Below, one piece after another: positions 34,750 to 43,252 of a DNA stretch of 64,000 nucleotides. The notes below the pieces were generated by a model that did not search any database, was not told the origin of the DNA, and saw only the letters and a list, made by a program, of their open reading frames with translations. Both the position numbers and the translations under genes were made by a program. The first letter of the stretch is position 1. Every line of letters begins with the position of its first letter. The stretch is from contig NZ_LT670817.1 in assembly GCF_900129425.1 (NCBI RefSeq), positions 1,178,001 to 1,242,000 on the forward strand, given 5' to 3'. The stretch is from Bradyrhizobium erythrophlei (GTDB lineage Bacteria; Pseudomonadota; Alphaproteobacteria; Rhizobiales; Xanthobacteraceae).

Positions 34750-35355
34750 TCACATCGGCGGCTTCACGCCCTCCGCGCCGATCACGACCGCGGCGGCTTC
34801 CGAGCCGTCCTTCTTCATAATGACGAAGACCTTGCGCCCAACGGCCAGTTGATCGGCCGGCGCCTTGTCAAAGGCGACGACCGTCGCGCTCGTCGGGATG
34901 GTGATCGTCTGTTCTCCGCCTTTGTAGTTAAGCATGAGCACCCGGTCCGTTCCGACCTCCTCGACCTTGGCGATATTGGCGTTGGTCATCATGTTCGGCT
35001 TGGATTCAAGATCCCAGGGATAGTGCCCCTCGGCCAGGCCGCGCAGCGATTCATCAAATACATGAACTTCGCGTGCGACGCGCTTGCCGTCCTGCTCGAC
35101 AGACGTAATGCCGACGAACTTGCCGGCCTGGATGGCACTCATGTCGGCCGTGGTAACCAGGAAAAGGTCTGCGTCGTTGGCGAGTTTGATCGATTCCGTT
35201 CCGCCCTTGGCGGTCTGGACGTTGATCGTTCCGTCCTTCGCGGCGGTCAGCGTGCCGCGGATATGCGCCTGCGCGAAGGCTGGCGCGGAAAGCAGTACAC
35301 CAACAAGAACCGTTGCGGCTGTAATCGCTACCCAAAGAGCTCGAGACATGAGCAT
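34750..35355 (-). CDS. Secreted protein with OB-like repeats, unknown function
   Basis: A 201-residue exported protein: signal peptide ending PAFAQ, then two similar beta-rich segments, HIRGTLTAAKDGTINVQTAK and later NANIAKVEEVGTDRVLMLNY, each followed by a TTADMSAIQAGKFVGITSV-like or ADQLAVGRKVFVIM strand. It resembles DUF5666-type envelope proteins. A GGGAG site lies 9 bases before the ATG at 35355. Function unknown. Confidence 0.8.
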   Translation of the reverse strand: MLMSRALWVAITAATVLVGVLLSAPAFAQAHIRGTLTAAKDGTINVQTAKGGTESIKLANDADLFLVTTADMSAIQAGKFVGITSVEQDGKRVAREVHVFDESLRGLAEGHYPWDLESKPNMMTNANIAKVEEVGTDRVLMLNYKGGEQTITIPTSATVVAFDKAPADQLAVGRKVFVIMKKDGSEAAAVVIGAEGVKPPM

Positions 35356-35808
35356 CTGATTTCACTCCCTTTGGCGCTCGGCAGGCAAGGTATGCCCACT
35401 CCAACGATTAGAATGCGGGCAATTGTGCCGACCTAATCTGGTCACTTTGAAGACGGCTAGATCGAAGGAACTTTGGAGGTCGCTGATGTCCGAGAAGGGG
35501 CATTTTCGGAAGTCGGGCTGCTAGGTAGCGAGGTCAGCTTGACCACCGCGAACGGACATCGTCCGCCTGATCGCTCAGGTCCGAAAAGTGCCACTTCCGG
35601 ACTCATGCGCCGCAGCACAGGACCTGCAAGGTCCGGCCACTATCGCCAAGCTTGTGAATATCGCCTTACTGAATGGCGAAGCAGTAGAAGAGCTCATCCC
35701 AGCCGGTGCCGCGGAGGTCGCTCTGGCTGCAACCGTCCGAGTCCACTCCGAGAGCTGGCTGGCCACTTTCTCGTACGCGCACCCTAAAAGGTGGCCATTG
35801 AGACGGGA
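35356..35808. other. 453-base gap
   Basis: Holds a family D fragment (35530-35603). A plus-strand reading frame through 35588-35941 overlaps the next gene and has no recognised family, so it is not called. Confidence 0.45.
35530..35603. repeat. Family D dispersed repeat, copy 5 (partial)
   Basis: GAACGGACATCGTCCGCC followed by CAGGTCCGAAAAGTGCCACT: the inner arms of the family. Confidence 0.6.
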
Positions 35809-36165
35809 TTACCTGCGAACCCCGGAGCTGAACGGTGCGGTGCCGATTGTAGGCGCGCCAGGAGCGGGCGCGCTACTCACGCGAGGCCCGGTGTTGCTCC
35901 AGGTGGGGACCGCGTTTGTTGCGCCTACCGACGGCCAATAGTACGATCCCACTGACGGCGCGACGACAGATCCAACAGAAGTTCCGGATGTCCCATAATA
36001 AGTTCCGGATTGCGTCGTCGATATTCCCGACGTCCCATAAGTGCCCGATTGCATTGTCGAAACATGATGCCTGATGTGCTTGTACTTCTTCGCTTGGGCA
36101 GCAAAGGGCGCACCCGCCAGCCCCACAGTCACGAGCGCGGCAATTACCAGTCTGGTCGTCATCAT
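35809..36165 (-). CDS. Secreted Ser/Gly/Thr-rich protein
   Basis: A 118-residue exported protein: signal peptide to PFAAQA, then KKYKHIRHHVST and a low-complexity region repeating SGTYGTSGIS-like and SGTYYGTSGTS-like units, and a Pro/Ala tail. AAGGA precedes the ATG. No family recognised; probably an envelope or secreted small protein. Confidence 0.72.
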   Translation of the reverse strand: MMTTRLVIAALVTVGLAGAPFAAQAKKYKHIRHHVSTMQSGTYGTSGISTTQSGTYYGTSGTSVGSVVAPSVGSYYWPSVGATNAVPTWSNTGPRVSSAPAPGAPTIGTAPFSSGVRR

Positions 36166-36378
36166 GGTCGGTCCTTTCCCATCGTTTAGATAGGGACAAG
36201 CGCGCCGTCTGCCATCGCGAATATTTCAACGTATCGTGAGCGCGGTAGTACGCCGCGCACGCGGGCTGCACACGCTTTCGTCGTCTGTCTTGCAGGCGCG
36301 CTTCCAATTGGCTTGGGCCAGTTCGGCCGGTCTGTTCCAGGCTTCGGGCGTAGTCGCAAACAGCTCTCGTGCACCAAG

Positions 36379-36828
36379 TTAAGAAGCTGGAGAACCATTC
36401 TGCTCTGCAACAAACACGGGTATCCGGCGATTAGTGCGTTCTTGGTAGTCCGCGTAAGGCGGAAACGCCGCCACAGCGAGCTTCCAGAGCCGAGTCCGTT
36501 CACGGTCGTCCTTGACCTCACGCACTCGCATTGGTCGCACGACGGTCTCGTCCCGAATTTCCACATTCGGATTGACCCGGAGATTATGCACCCAGGCTGG
36601 ATCGGTTGGCGCGCCGCCCTGTGACCCGATTAGGACGTAATTACTGCCATCCTTTACGCGCATGAGCGGGGTCTTTCGGATGGCGCCGGTCTTATTGCCG
36701 ACGTGCGTCACGATGACGACGGGCAGTCCGGTGTCACTTAACGTGGTGCCTTTCGTTCCACCACTACTTTCGTAAAGCTCGACCTGCTCGCGCACCCAGT
36801 TTCGGGGACTAGGAACATACTCCGCCAT
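36379..36828 (-). CDS. Deazaflavin (F420)-type nitroreductase family protein
   Basis: A 149-residue split-beta-barrel protein of the Ddn-like family: PVVIVTHVGNKTGAIRKTPL, MRVKDGSNYVLIGSQGGAPT, DPAWVHNLRVNPNVEI and the end AFPPYADYQERTNRRIPVFV. Members in Actinobacteria use F420 to reduce quinones. In Proteobacteria the cofactor may be FMN or another flavin, so the cofactor is unknown here. It stands alone. Confidence 0.88.
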   Translation of the reverse strand: MAEYVPSPRNWVREQVELYESSGGTKGTTLSDTGLPVVIVTHVGNKTGAIRKTPLMRVKDGSNYVLIGSQGGAPTDPAWVHNLRVNPNVEIRDETVVRPMRVREVKDDRERTRLWKLAVAAFPPYADYQERTNRRIPVFVAEQNGSPAS

Positions 36829-37139
36829 TGCTAAAGCTCCATCGAGGGAGGGTGGTAGGGGACTGGCCTAAATCCAACTCGCGCAGGAACGATCATACAA
36901 AATAAACGATGCCCGTGCCACGAGACTCTCCCAGCAGATGACGGTACAGGACTGATGCGCTCAAGATCGTCGCCCGTGGAGCTGACAAGGAAGATCGGGC
37001 GGCGGCGTGACATGCTGGCGATCCGTTAGGTAGCCAGCGGTAAGGCCTCCGGAGCGACCGGGCCTTACTTTGTTGTGACCGGAACGATATGCTTTAGGTC
37101 GAATTGTGCTTAGGTCTGTTTGTTGCGTAGGAGGTGCGT
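36829..37139. other. Gap with a plus-strand hairpin
   Basis: 311 bases; a terminator-like hairpin lies at 37040-37068 and the ribosome site of the next gene at 37129-37134. No gene is seen. Confidence 0.5.
37040..37068 (+). terminator. Terminator-like hairpin
   Basis: Stem GTAAGGCC / GGCCTTAC with a 13-base loop and then TTTGTTG. No plus-strand gene precedes it nearby. Confidence 0.5.
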
Positions 37140-37490
37140 GTGCGCAGCGCCGGTTGGACGCCAAAGATCGTGCCCTATGGTGCGGATCAAACCGTCTACC
37201 TGGTCATTGACCGCTTTGGCGGGCTGGGCACCGTGTACCGCGAAACCGAAGTGGAGCGGACCGACCTCGAAACCATCGTCAGCGATTTCATCTCGGGCCA
37301 GTTCAACGACCCGATCCGCGTTGTCGCCTTCAATACACTTGAGCATTGGTCGGATGACGTCTCGGTAGATATCGCGACCGAAATCCAAACCCGCTGCGAT
37401 ATCGAAGGCGTCGCAGTCCCCGAGCATATCCGGGATTTCGTTGACTCCCACGCCGGTCCCGCCCGCCAAATGACGCCGCGGCTCGCCTGA
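37140..37490 (+). CDS. Conserved protein of unknown function
   Basis: A 116-residue protein with KIVPYGADQTVYLVIDRFGG, TEVERTDLETIVSDFISGQF, NDPIRVVAFNTLEHWSDDVS and EIQTRCDIEGVAVPEHIRDF. I recall relatives as hypothetical proteins in Bradyrhizobium. The start is GTG at 37140, placed by an AGGAGG ribosome site with 5-base spacing; an in-frame GTG at 37134 lies inside that site. Cytoplasmic, no membrane segment. Confidence 0.82.
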   Translation: MRSAGWTPKIVPYGADQTVYLVIDRFGGLGTVYRETEVERTDLETIVSDFISGQFNDPIRVVAFNTLEHWSDDVSVDIATEIQTRCDIEGVAVPEHIRDFVDSHAGPARQMTPRLA

Positions 37491-37675
37491 GCCATGCCGT
37501 ACCCTTGGCCATAGCCGCCAGCCGGTGGAAGGCCAACTATCCGGGTTTCATTGAACCGGCGCTGACCGAAGCGTGGGGGCACGTCGCATTAGAGCAAAAG
37601 CAAAACCCGCCCGTCAGTAAGCCATCCGGCAACCTATAGGTGCTATCGCAGACCCGCAGGACGGTAGGTGGGCAC

Positions 37676-37999
37676 ATGCTTCGAAATGGCAGTTATTCTG
37701 CTTGGTTCAGAACCTCGCAGGCAGAGGGAATCGGCATTGTCGTGCTTAAGGACAGCAAACTGACCGGTGGCGATACCGTGCTCGCCTACACCGGGACGTA
37801 CTTTCAAAACGGCGATAGGTTTTCGGCTTCCGTTAGGACCCAGCGGCATTCGCCGGGACAGCCTTCTGTTTTCGGCATCGACAACTTGGATTTGACACTG
37901 ACCGGCAAATCCACGCCGTCGGTGGCATCATGCACCGGAACCGCCAGACAAGCGCCGGACATGATGTTTGTCGCCGCGCTCGTCCCTATGGCAGATTGA
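37676..37999 (+). CDS. GrlR-like small beta-barrel protein
   Basis: A 107-residue protein beginning MLRNGSYSAWFRTSQAEGIG with GGDTVLAYTGTY, NGDRFSASVRTQRHSPGQPS and ASCTGTARQAPDM. This is the lipocalin-like GrlR type fold; in enteric pathogens GrlR restrains type III secretion regulators, but the rhizobial members have no known role. The start at 37676 matches relatives. A strong terminator follows at once. Confidence 0.78.
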   Translation: MLRNGSYSAWFRTSQAEGIGIVVLKDSKLTGGDTVLAYTGTYFQNGDRFSASVRTQRHSPGQPSVFGIDNLDLTLTGKSTPSVASCTGTARQAPDMMFVAALVPMAD

Positions 38000-38000
38000 C

Positions 38001-38022
38001 AGGCCGCCAACTGAGGCGGCCT
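38001..38022 (+). terminator. Rho-independent terminator
   Basis: Stem AGGCCGCC / GGCGGCCT, 6-base loop, then CTTTGTGTG, starting 2 bases after the GrlR-like stop codon. Confidence 0.8.
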
Positions 38023-38037
38023 CTTTGTGTGTGGGTT

Positions 38038-38256
38038 TTAATGCCAGCCGCGATGACGACCGTACCCCCATCCATAATGGTGACCGCGACCGCCGTGATG
38101 ACCCCACCCATGACCATGGCCGCCCCTAACGAGGACGATCGACCCCTCAGTGTCGGCAATCGCACTGGGATTTGCACCGGGCATTGCGAACGCAGGCAGG
38201 GCTGGAGCTAGAACAACCGCGCACGCGGCAAACCCGATTAACAAAAGCCGTTTCAT
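38038..38256 (-). CDS. Small secreted Gly/His-rich protein
   Basis: A 72-residue exported protein: signal peptide ending PAFA, then a short acidic part and a tail rich in Gly, His, Trp and Tyr (GGHGHGWGHHGGRGHHYGWG). Such tails can bind metal ions such as Ni or Cu, but this is inference. AAGGAGG precedes the ATG, which supports real translation. Confidence 0.82.
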   Translation of the reverse strand: MKRLLLIGFAACAVVLAPALPAFAMPGANPSAIADTEGSIVLVRGGHGHGWGHHGGRGHHYGWGYGRHRGWH

Positions 38257-38404
38257 ATTTCCTCCTTGGACCGCATTATCGCGGTAAGGAAGAAAGTCCT
38301 GACAGCCATCAAGGTTCCACCTTTGAAATTAGGCCATTGCGAAATACTAGGGATCGAAGCAGGCCAGTGCCGGCAATCTTGATCTTGGACCAATAAGGAC
38401 GCGA

Positions 38405-38432
38405 AAAGCCCCAGAATTGTATCCGGGGCTTT
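38405..38432 (-). terminator. Rho-independent terminator
   Basis: On the minus strand: stem AAAGCCCC / GGGGCTTT with a 12-base loop, followed by TTCGC. It is 26 bases after the stop of the secreted protein gene at 38459. Confidence 0.75.
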
Positions 38433-38458
38433 CGTGGTTTTCCTTGGCTTCCTAAAGT

Positions 38459-38731
38459 TTATTTTTTGCGAGCGTCGTTCATTTTGTCGCCCGGCGCATA
38501 TTCCGAAGCACCTTTGGTAGCGCCTCTGGACATGCCCGTCGTTCCAGAGTCCTTCATTCTGTCGCTCGGTGAAAGCTCAGAAGCGCCCCGCGAGGTCGCA
38601 GCACCCGAATCATTCATCTGAGTGCCCGGCGCTGAACCCGAAGCACCCTTCGTGCCCGATGAACCAGCAAAGCTAAGGCCCGATGATCCAATCAGCACCG
38701 CAGCGGCGGCAATAATCAAAGTTTTCTTCAT
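38459..38731 (-). CDS. Small secreted Ser/Gly-rich protein with repeats
   Basis: A 90-residue exported protein: signal peptide (MKKTLIIAAAAVLIGSSGLS, then FAG) and a repeated unit of the form (K)GASxxxPGxxMND/KDSG seen about four times. The repeats are low in hydrophobic residues, so the protein is probably disordered. The start at 38731 begins the signal peptide. Function unknown. Divergent from the next gene. Confidence 0.8.
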   Translation of the reverse strand: MKKTLIIAAAAVLIGSSGLSFAGSSGTKGASGSAPGTQMNDSGAATSRGASELSPSDRMKDSGTTGMSRGATKGASEYAPGDKMNDARKK

Positions 38732-38904
38732 GTCTCTCTCGTCTCCATTGTCTGGGTTGCCAGCCCCAACGTCGCGCGGATTAAAAGGTTCGTCCTTATC
38801 GGGATTTGATTGAGGCGCTGAGGAGTCATTCCATCTGCTAGGGAACCGGTTGAGGGCCGAATTTGAGGAACGATTGGTCGTTTCAACCATTGGCTTGTAG
38901 GAAC

Positions 38905-38934
38905 CTCACAGGAGTTCAGCTCACAGGAGTTCAG
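38905..38934 (+). repeat. Tandem 15-bp duplication of a ribosome-binding site
   Basis: CTCACAGGAGTTCAG occurs twice in a row (38905-38919 and 38920-38934), ending one base before the ATG at 38936. Each copy holds AGGAG. Confidence 0.92.
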
Positions 38935-38935
38935 T

Positions 38936-39268
38936 ATGAATAAAGCTATCATCTCGCTTGCGCTCGGTGCTTCCGCACTGTTCGCCACGGCCGCGTCAGC
39001 GGCCCCGCTCGCAAATGGTATCGCGGTTATGCCGTACAACGGCATCGAAAACGTTCGCATGGTCTGTGACGAATACGGACGCTGCTGGCGGGATCGGGGT
39101 TCGCGACGCGTTATCATTCAGGACTCGTACAACTACGCGCCGCGCGAACGATACATCGAACAGCGCGGATATTATGATGGCGGGTACTATAATAACGGGC
39201 CGAGCGTCGGGATCGGCGTTGGGCCGGGTGGCGTAGGAATTGGCTTCGGAGCCGGTCCGCGTTGGTAA
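38936..39268 (+). CDS. Small secreted Gly/Tyr-rich protein
   Basis: A 110-residue exported protein: signal peptide to ATAASA, a region with RMVCDEYGRCWRDRGSRRVI holding two cysteines, then a Tyr/Gly/Asn-rich part and a C-terminal PSVGIGVGPGGVGIGFGAGP. I recall similar proteins as hypothetical in Bradyrhizobium. Two copies of the ribosome site precede it, and a strong terminator follows. Confidence 0.85.
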   Translation: MNKAIISLALGASALFATAASAAPLANGIAVMPYNGIENVRMVCDEYGRCWRDRGSRRVIIQDSYNYAPRERYIEQRGYYDGGYYNNGPSVGIGVGPGGVGIGFGAGPRW

Positions 39269-39294
39269 GCCTGCGACCACTGATGATTAGATAG

Positions 39295-39328
39295 AGGCCG
39301 TAGAGAAATCTGCGGCCTTCTTCTTTTG
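39295..39328 (+). terminator. Strong rho-independent terminator
   Basis: Ten-bp stem (AGGCCGTAGA with TCTGCGGCCT, one T-G pair) closed by a GAAA tetraloop, followed by TCTTCTTTT, after the gene ending at 39268. Confidence 0.85.
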
Positions 39329-39389
39329 CCTTGCCCGCAATGGATTACCACGGCTATTAAGTCGAGCCCCCCACGGTTTACGCAGATAA

Positions 39390-39412
39390 GGGCACCCGCA
39401 TTTCGGGTGCCC
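39390..39412. terminator. Hairpin between convergent units
   Basis: Stem GGGCACCCG / CGGGTGCCC with a 5-base loop; on the minus strand followed by TTAT. It follows the minus-strand fragment at 39421. Confidence 0.65.
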
Positions 39413-39420
39413 CAATTCTT

Positions 39421-39705
39421 TCAACTAGCAGTCCGGCATTCCGGCAGGGCGCGCAGAGGCGGTGGAGCTGGTGCCTGCACCGGCGCTGGGGCCTGCTGCA
39501 CCGACAGCGCCGGTGCCCATGGGGCTCCTGACGATGCGGAGCCGACCGTGCTGCGGGTATTCTCCGAAGACGTTCCGCGAGAATTCGTTTGGTTCTTATC
39601 ACGAACCGTATTGCTATTCACGTTTCAGCACTGGCTGTAAGCCGAGCTAGTCGATCCAGAGCTTGTTCCGCTTCCTTGTGCATTTGCGATCGCTGAGCAA
39701 CGCAT
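39421..39705 (-). pseudogene. Degenerate low-complexity protein gene split by an in-frame TGA
   Basis: An ATG at 39705 overlaps the metallophosphoesterase stop as TAATG and reads MRCSAIANAQGSGTSSGSTS then SAYSQC and TGA (39625-39627). The same frame continues with NSNTVRDKNQTNSRGTSSEN and a Pro/Ala tail to 39421. Both halves are Ser/Thr/Gly-rich, as if one protein had been interrupted by the TGA. It may instead be a real 26-residue coupled peptide; no selenocysteine signal was seen. Confidence 0.45.
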
Positions 39706-40994
39706 TACAGATCGATAGTCGTCCTTGCGGGGATTGCTTCTGGTGACTTAGGCACATTCCCCAGGATCACGAGACGCTGCAGCCAAGTCAGTTCGCGCTC
39801 AGGCGTCTTGGGAATTTCGACATAGTCAATCACGAGTTGGTCGTTTTCCTTCTCGATCCGGAAGTAATTCAAGCGATACGAAGGATGGTAGACCGCGGGC
39901 AACAAGCCAAGGCGCACCGGAACACGGGACAATAGCTTCAGCCACGTACCGGTATTGATGACGACTTGACCGGCGGGACCCAGTCGCCTCAGGAACGCCG
40001 AATGCGTGTGTCCGAAAATGAACACCGCTACCTTGTCATCCGCTTGGAAAACCTCCTGAGCCCCTTTTAGGTAGGGCGCTTCCGAATCGAGGTTCGGGGT
40101 CACTCCGTGGCTCGTCTGTAGACGAAAGCGATGCAACGTTCGCATGAGGTCACGTTCGACGACCAACGCAGGGATACCGAACAAAATCAAAAACAGGGAA
40201 TTGATCGTGATCACGACCTGCAGGACGTTGTCGATGATCCCCAGCCTGCTCATCAGCGGGTTGTGAAATATGATATTGTAATCAAAGATGCCCGCGACCC
40301 GAAGGATTTCCCCGAGAATCGCTATCACCGTGACGCCGGCCAGCAGCAGGAAGGGCATCAGCACCCAGCGTAGCGCCATGCTCATCTCGCGGTAAAAGTA
40401 GTTCGACAGCATCCAGTCGGGAATCTGCATCGTGCCTACGGAGCGGATGTCCTTGAGCCAGTCTCCCCGGCCGAAGTCCGAATACCGGCTGGCTCCGCTG
40501 ACGAAGGTTTCCGTGATGAAGTAGCCCACCGGGAGAGCGTAAGCGTTGCCATATTCGGGAAAGCTGTTGAACTGATCGCGCTGCTGTCCGTGTTCGATCC
40601 ATATCCTCTTGTCGCCCACCGGGCGGATCAGCACCAGGCTCGAGTCCAGATGGATGTTGTATGCCTGCAGTTTCTCCACAAAGACCGGATCGCAAGCGAG
40701 ATCATAATCGTGATTCCCGACCATCATGGTCACCTTGATGCGCGCGCCGGTGGCCCTGAGTTGATCGAAAATCGCCTGGTGCGCCTGTATGATGTGCGCA
40801 AGCCTTTCAACCCCGCGCACAAGCGTGAGCTCCCAGAAGCCAAACGTGTCGCCCACGATCAGAAACTCGGTGTCGGGGCCTTCCTTTTCCAACTCCTTCA
40901 GGAATTCGATGAACTCGGCGGCGTAATCGCAATGCTGCAATTGACCGTCGCCACCCATGTGCAGGTCACTGACAAAGTAATACTTCTGTGCCAA
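39705..40994 (-). CDS. Metallophosphoesterase with two internal membrane segments
   Basis: A 429-residue calcineurin-like phosphoesterase. Metal motifs are in order: DLH (Asp10, His12), GDT (Asp49), GNHD (94-95), His135 in IEHGQQ, and GHTH (328-331). Between the fourth and fifth motifs, residues about 208-236 and 254-279 are hydrophobic enough to cross the membrane, so the catalytic halves should meet on the same (cytoplasmic) side. The substrate could be a phosphoester or nucleotide. Divergent from the AI-2E transporter gene (97-base gap). Confidence 0.9.
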   Translation of the reverse strand: MAQKYYFVSDLHMGGDGQLQHCDYAAEFIEFLKELEKEGPDTEFLIVGDTFGFWELTLVRGVERLAHIIQAHQAIFDQLRATGARIKVTMMVGNHDYDLACDPVFVEKLQAYNIHLDSSLVLIRPVGDKRIWIEHGQQRDQFNSFPEYGNAYALPVGYFITETFVSGASRYSDFGRGDWLKDIRSVGTMQIPDWMLSNYFYREMSMALRWVLMPFLLLAGVTVIAILGEILRVAGIFDYNIIFHNPLMSRLGIIDNVLQVVITINSLFLILFGIPALVVERDLMRTLHRFRLQTSHGVTPNLDSEAPYLKGAQEVFQADDKVAVFIFGHTHSAFLRRLGPAGQVVINTGTWLKLLSRVPVRLGLLPAVYHPSYRLNYFRIEKENDQLVIDYVEIPKTPERELTWLQRLVILGNVPKSPEAIPARTTIDL

Positions 40995-41091
40995 AGTATG
41001 ATCTCCCTGCCAGAGCGGTCGAAAATATCCGACCGCGGGTCATACACGTGCGCAGGATATCGCCCCGGCCGGCTTGATGTAAGCATGAACC

Positions 41092-42207
41092 ATGAACCTC
41101 ACTCGGCCCGTCGCCTTCTGGATTGCGGTATTGGTGGCGGTCGTCGTCGCCGTCGTTCTATTGCGTGAAGTCCTGCTGCCTTTCGTCGCCGGCATGCTAC
41201 TGGCGTATCTACTTGATCCTCTGGCCACCCGGCTGGAACGGCTCGGAATGAACCGCCTCATTGCGACGCTAACCATCGTTGGGTCGTTCGTTGCCGGTGT
41301 GGCCGCACTTATTATTCTGACCGCTCCGGTCGTTGTCGGTGAGCTTGCCTTTTTCATCGATAATTTTCCGCTCTACATCAAAAGGGTGCAGGGGCTCGCG
41401 ACCGATCCAAATCGGCCGTGGCTGAGCAAGCTTGTCGGAGAAGGCCTAGGCTACGCCGAGCAGTCGGTCGGGGAACTGACCACATTGGCGACTGCCTGGC
41501 TCCGCGATTTTCTGCGTTCGGTTTGGACCGGAGGCCGGGCGCTGATCTCGGCCTTTTCCCTCCTGGTGGTGACCCCGATCGTTGCCTGCTATCTCATCTA
41601 TGATTGGAAGAAGATGGTGGCGGTTATCGATAACTGGATACCGCCGGCGCAACGCGATACCGTCCGGGCTCTTGCTCGCGAGATCGACGGCACAATCGGC
41701 GGCTTTGTGATCGGTCAGGGCACGCTGTGCCTGATCCTCGCGGTATTCTACGCGACAGCACTGTCCTTGCTCGGGCTCAAGCATGGGCTCCTGATCGGCA
41801 TTGCGGCAGGACTGATAAGCTTCGTGCCGTATCTCGGCTCGCTGAGCGGGTTCGTCATATCGATGTGTGTTGCGATTGCACAGTTCTGGCCGCATTGGGC
41901 CGTCATCTGGATCGTCCCGGCGATCTTCTTCGTCGGCCAGACGCTGTCAGACTATTTGCTGTCGCCCTATTTCGTCGGCCGGCGCGTCAACTTGAATGCG
42001 GTCTGGATCATGTTTGCGCTGTTCGCATTCGGGTACCTGTTCGGGTTTGTCGGCCTTTTAATTGCCGTGCCGGTTGCGTCCGCTATCGGCGTGCTGACGC
42101 GCTTCGCGTTACAACGATATTACGAAAGCTTCCTTTATACGGCCGTCCCGAGGGCAACTGTGACAGATGCGGTTAGATTGACGCCTTCCGACAAGAAGAT
42201 GGACTGA
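41092..42207 (+). CDS. AI-2E family transporter
   Basis: A 371-residue inner-membrane protein with about eight membrane segments. The family signature LLPFVAGMLLAYLLDPLATR is at the N-terminus and FVPYLGSLSGFV with VGRRVNLNAVWIMFALFAFG near the end. Despite the name, members carry various solutes or ions (for example Na+/Li+ export), so the substrate is open. Divergent from the metallophosphoesterase gene. Confidence 0.9.
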   Translation: MNLTRPVAFWIAVLVAVVVAVVLLREVLLPFVAGMLLAYLLDPLATRLERLGMNRLIATLTIVGSFVAGVAALIILTAPVVVGELAFFIDNFPLYIKRVQGLATDPNRPWLSKLVGEGLGYAEQSVGELTTLATAWLRDFLRSVWTGGRALISAFSLLVVTPIVACYLIYDWKKMVAVIDNWIPPAQRDTVRALAREIDGTIGGFVIGQGTLCLILAVFYATALSLLGLKHGLLIGIAAGLISFVPYLGSLSGFVISMCVAIAQFWPHWAVIWIVPAIFFVGQTLSDYLLSPYFVGRRVNLNAVWIMFALFAFGYLFGFVGLLIAVPVASAIGVLTRFALQRYYESFLYTAVPRATVTDAVRLTPSDKKMD

Positions 42208-42261
42208 TTCATCAATCTAAAGCATTTTCCTGTTGTATCGAACCACCATCAGGCACCCAAC

Positions 42262-42366
42262 GGGCCTGATGGTTCGAGACGCGCGGCGTTGCCGCGCTCC
42301 TCACCATGAGGGCCTCAGACCTCATCCTGAGGAGCATCGCGAAGCGATGCGTCTCGAAGGATGATG
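42262..42366. repeat. Family C palindromic repeat
   Basis: GGTTCGAGACGCGCGGCGTT, CCTCACCATGAGGG, CCTCATCCTGAGGAGCATCG and GATGCGTCTCGAAGGATGAT: the same units as at 22340-22455. Confidence 0.75.
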
Positions 42367-42386
42367 CCAGCGAACTGGAAACTGCC

Positions 42387-42431
42387 CTAGTCAGACGCCC
42401 CAGCATGTCGGAAAAGTGCCATGAACCGACA
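42387..42431. repeat. Family D dispersed repeat, copy 6 (partial)
   Basis: CTAGTCAGACGCCCCAGCAT and GTCGGAAAAGTGCCATGAAC: the right arm only. It lies next to a family C repeat. Confidence 0.6.
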
Positions 42432-42483
42432 TGACCTCAACCATCGCGTTAGGGCCGAGCGCTGACCGCCGCTGCAAAGCGTC

Positions 42484-43098
42484 CTAATAAACCAGGCCAG
42501 TCCCGGGCGGTTTCTCCAGCGCGGCGGCCAACGACCGATACTCCTCGCAGCCCGTCCCGCAAATCGCGGCGATCCGACTCAAATGATATTGCGCTTGATC
42601 GCGGTTGCCCTGCTCGATCTGCCACAGACCGTAATATTGCCAGGTCAGCACATGGTTCGGATCTGCCTTCAGGGCTCGCTCGTACCAGACTTGCGAAAGC
42701 TTGAAGTCGCCGAGCTTGCGATAGGAGTAGCCGATCAGATTGGCGACATTTGCGTTGTCGTCATGGCCGAGCGCCTTTAGCTGCTCGATCGCGCCAGCAT
42801 AATCGTTGCGGTCATAGATCGTCGCGTAGGCGGCGCGGTACCCATGAGCGAAGGCGGGGTCGTCGAAAAGGGACTGCCTGGCTTTCTTGGCCTTGGGGGC
42901 GTGAGTGGCCCTGGTGCCCGACCGCTTCGGGTACGACGAAGGCGGATAAGCGGAGCGTTGGTTCGTCCCGCTATAGTTTGCCTCACCGCCGCCTAGATCG
43001 CTGCCCCCGGCCGCAACAACCGGAGTGACCGAGAACGCAGCGATCAGCGCAATCGAACACGTTGCCAGCGTCACAATCCTGATCATCAAGTTGGTCAT
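42484..43098 (-). CDS. Secreted tetratricopeptide-repeat protein
   Basis: A 204-residue exported protein. A signal segment (IRIVTLATCSIALIAAFSVT, PVVAA) is followed by a disordered Ser/Tyr-rich linker and two or three TPR units (YDRNDYAGAIEQLKALGHDD, FKLSQVWYERALKADPNHVL, TWQYYGLWQIEQGNRDQAQY). Likely a protein-interaction scaffold in the periplasm. The ATG at 43098 follows GGAGGTTCCT. Confidence 0.85.
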   Translation of the reverse strand: MTNLMIRIVTLATCSIALIAAFSVTPVVAAGGSDLGGGEANYSGTNQRSAYPPSSYPKRSGTRATHAPKAKKARQSLFDDPAFAHGYRAAYATIYDRNDYAGAIEQLKALGHDDNANVANLIGYSYRKLGDFKLSQVWYERALKADPNHVLTWQYYGLWQIEQGNRDQAQYHLSRIAAICGTGCEEYRSLAAALEKPPGTGLVY

Positions 43099-43252
43099 AG
43101 GAACCTCCTGCATGCTACGCCTTCGAGCTCCCAATCCAGCCGAACGTGTTAACTCCGGCTTGCTTCAAACATTCCTGGAAAGTTATTCAGAAAACGAGAT
43201 TTAGTGTGACAGCGATGTTGTCTTATGGGGCTTGATCGCCCTCATGCTCTGG

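Noticed and set aside
35588..35941. A 117-codon plus-strand frame
   Set aside because: It overlaps a signal-peptide gene with a ribosome site on the other strand, and no family was recognised.
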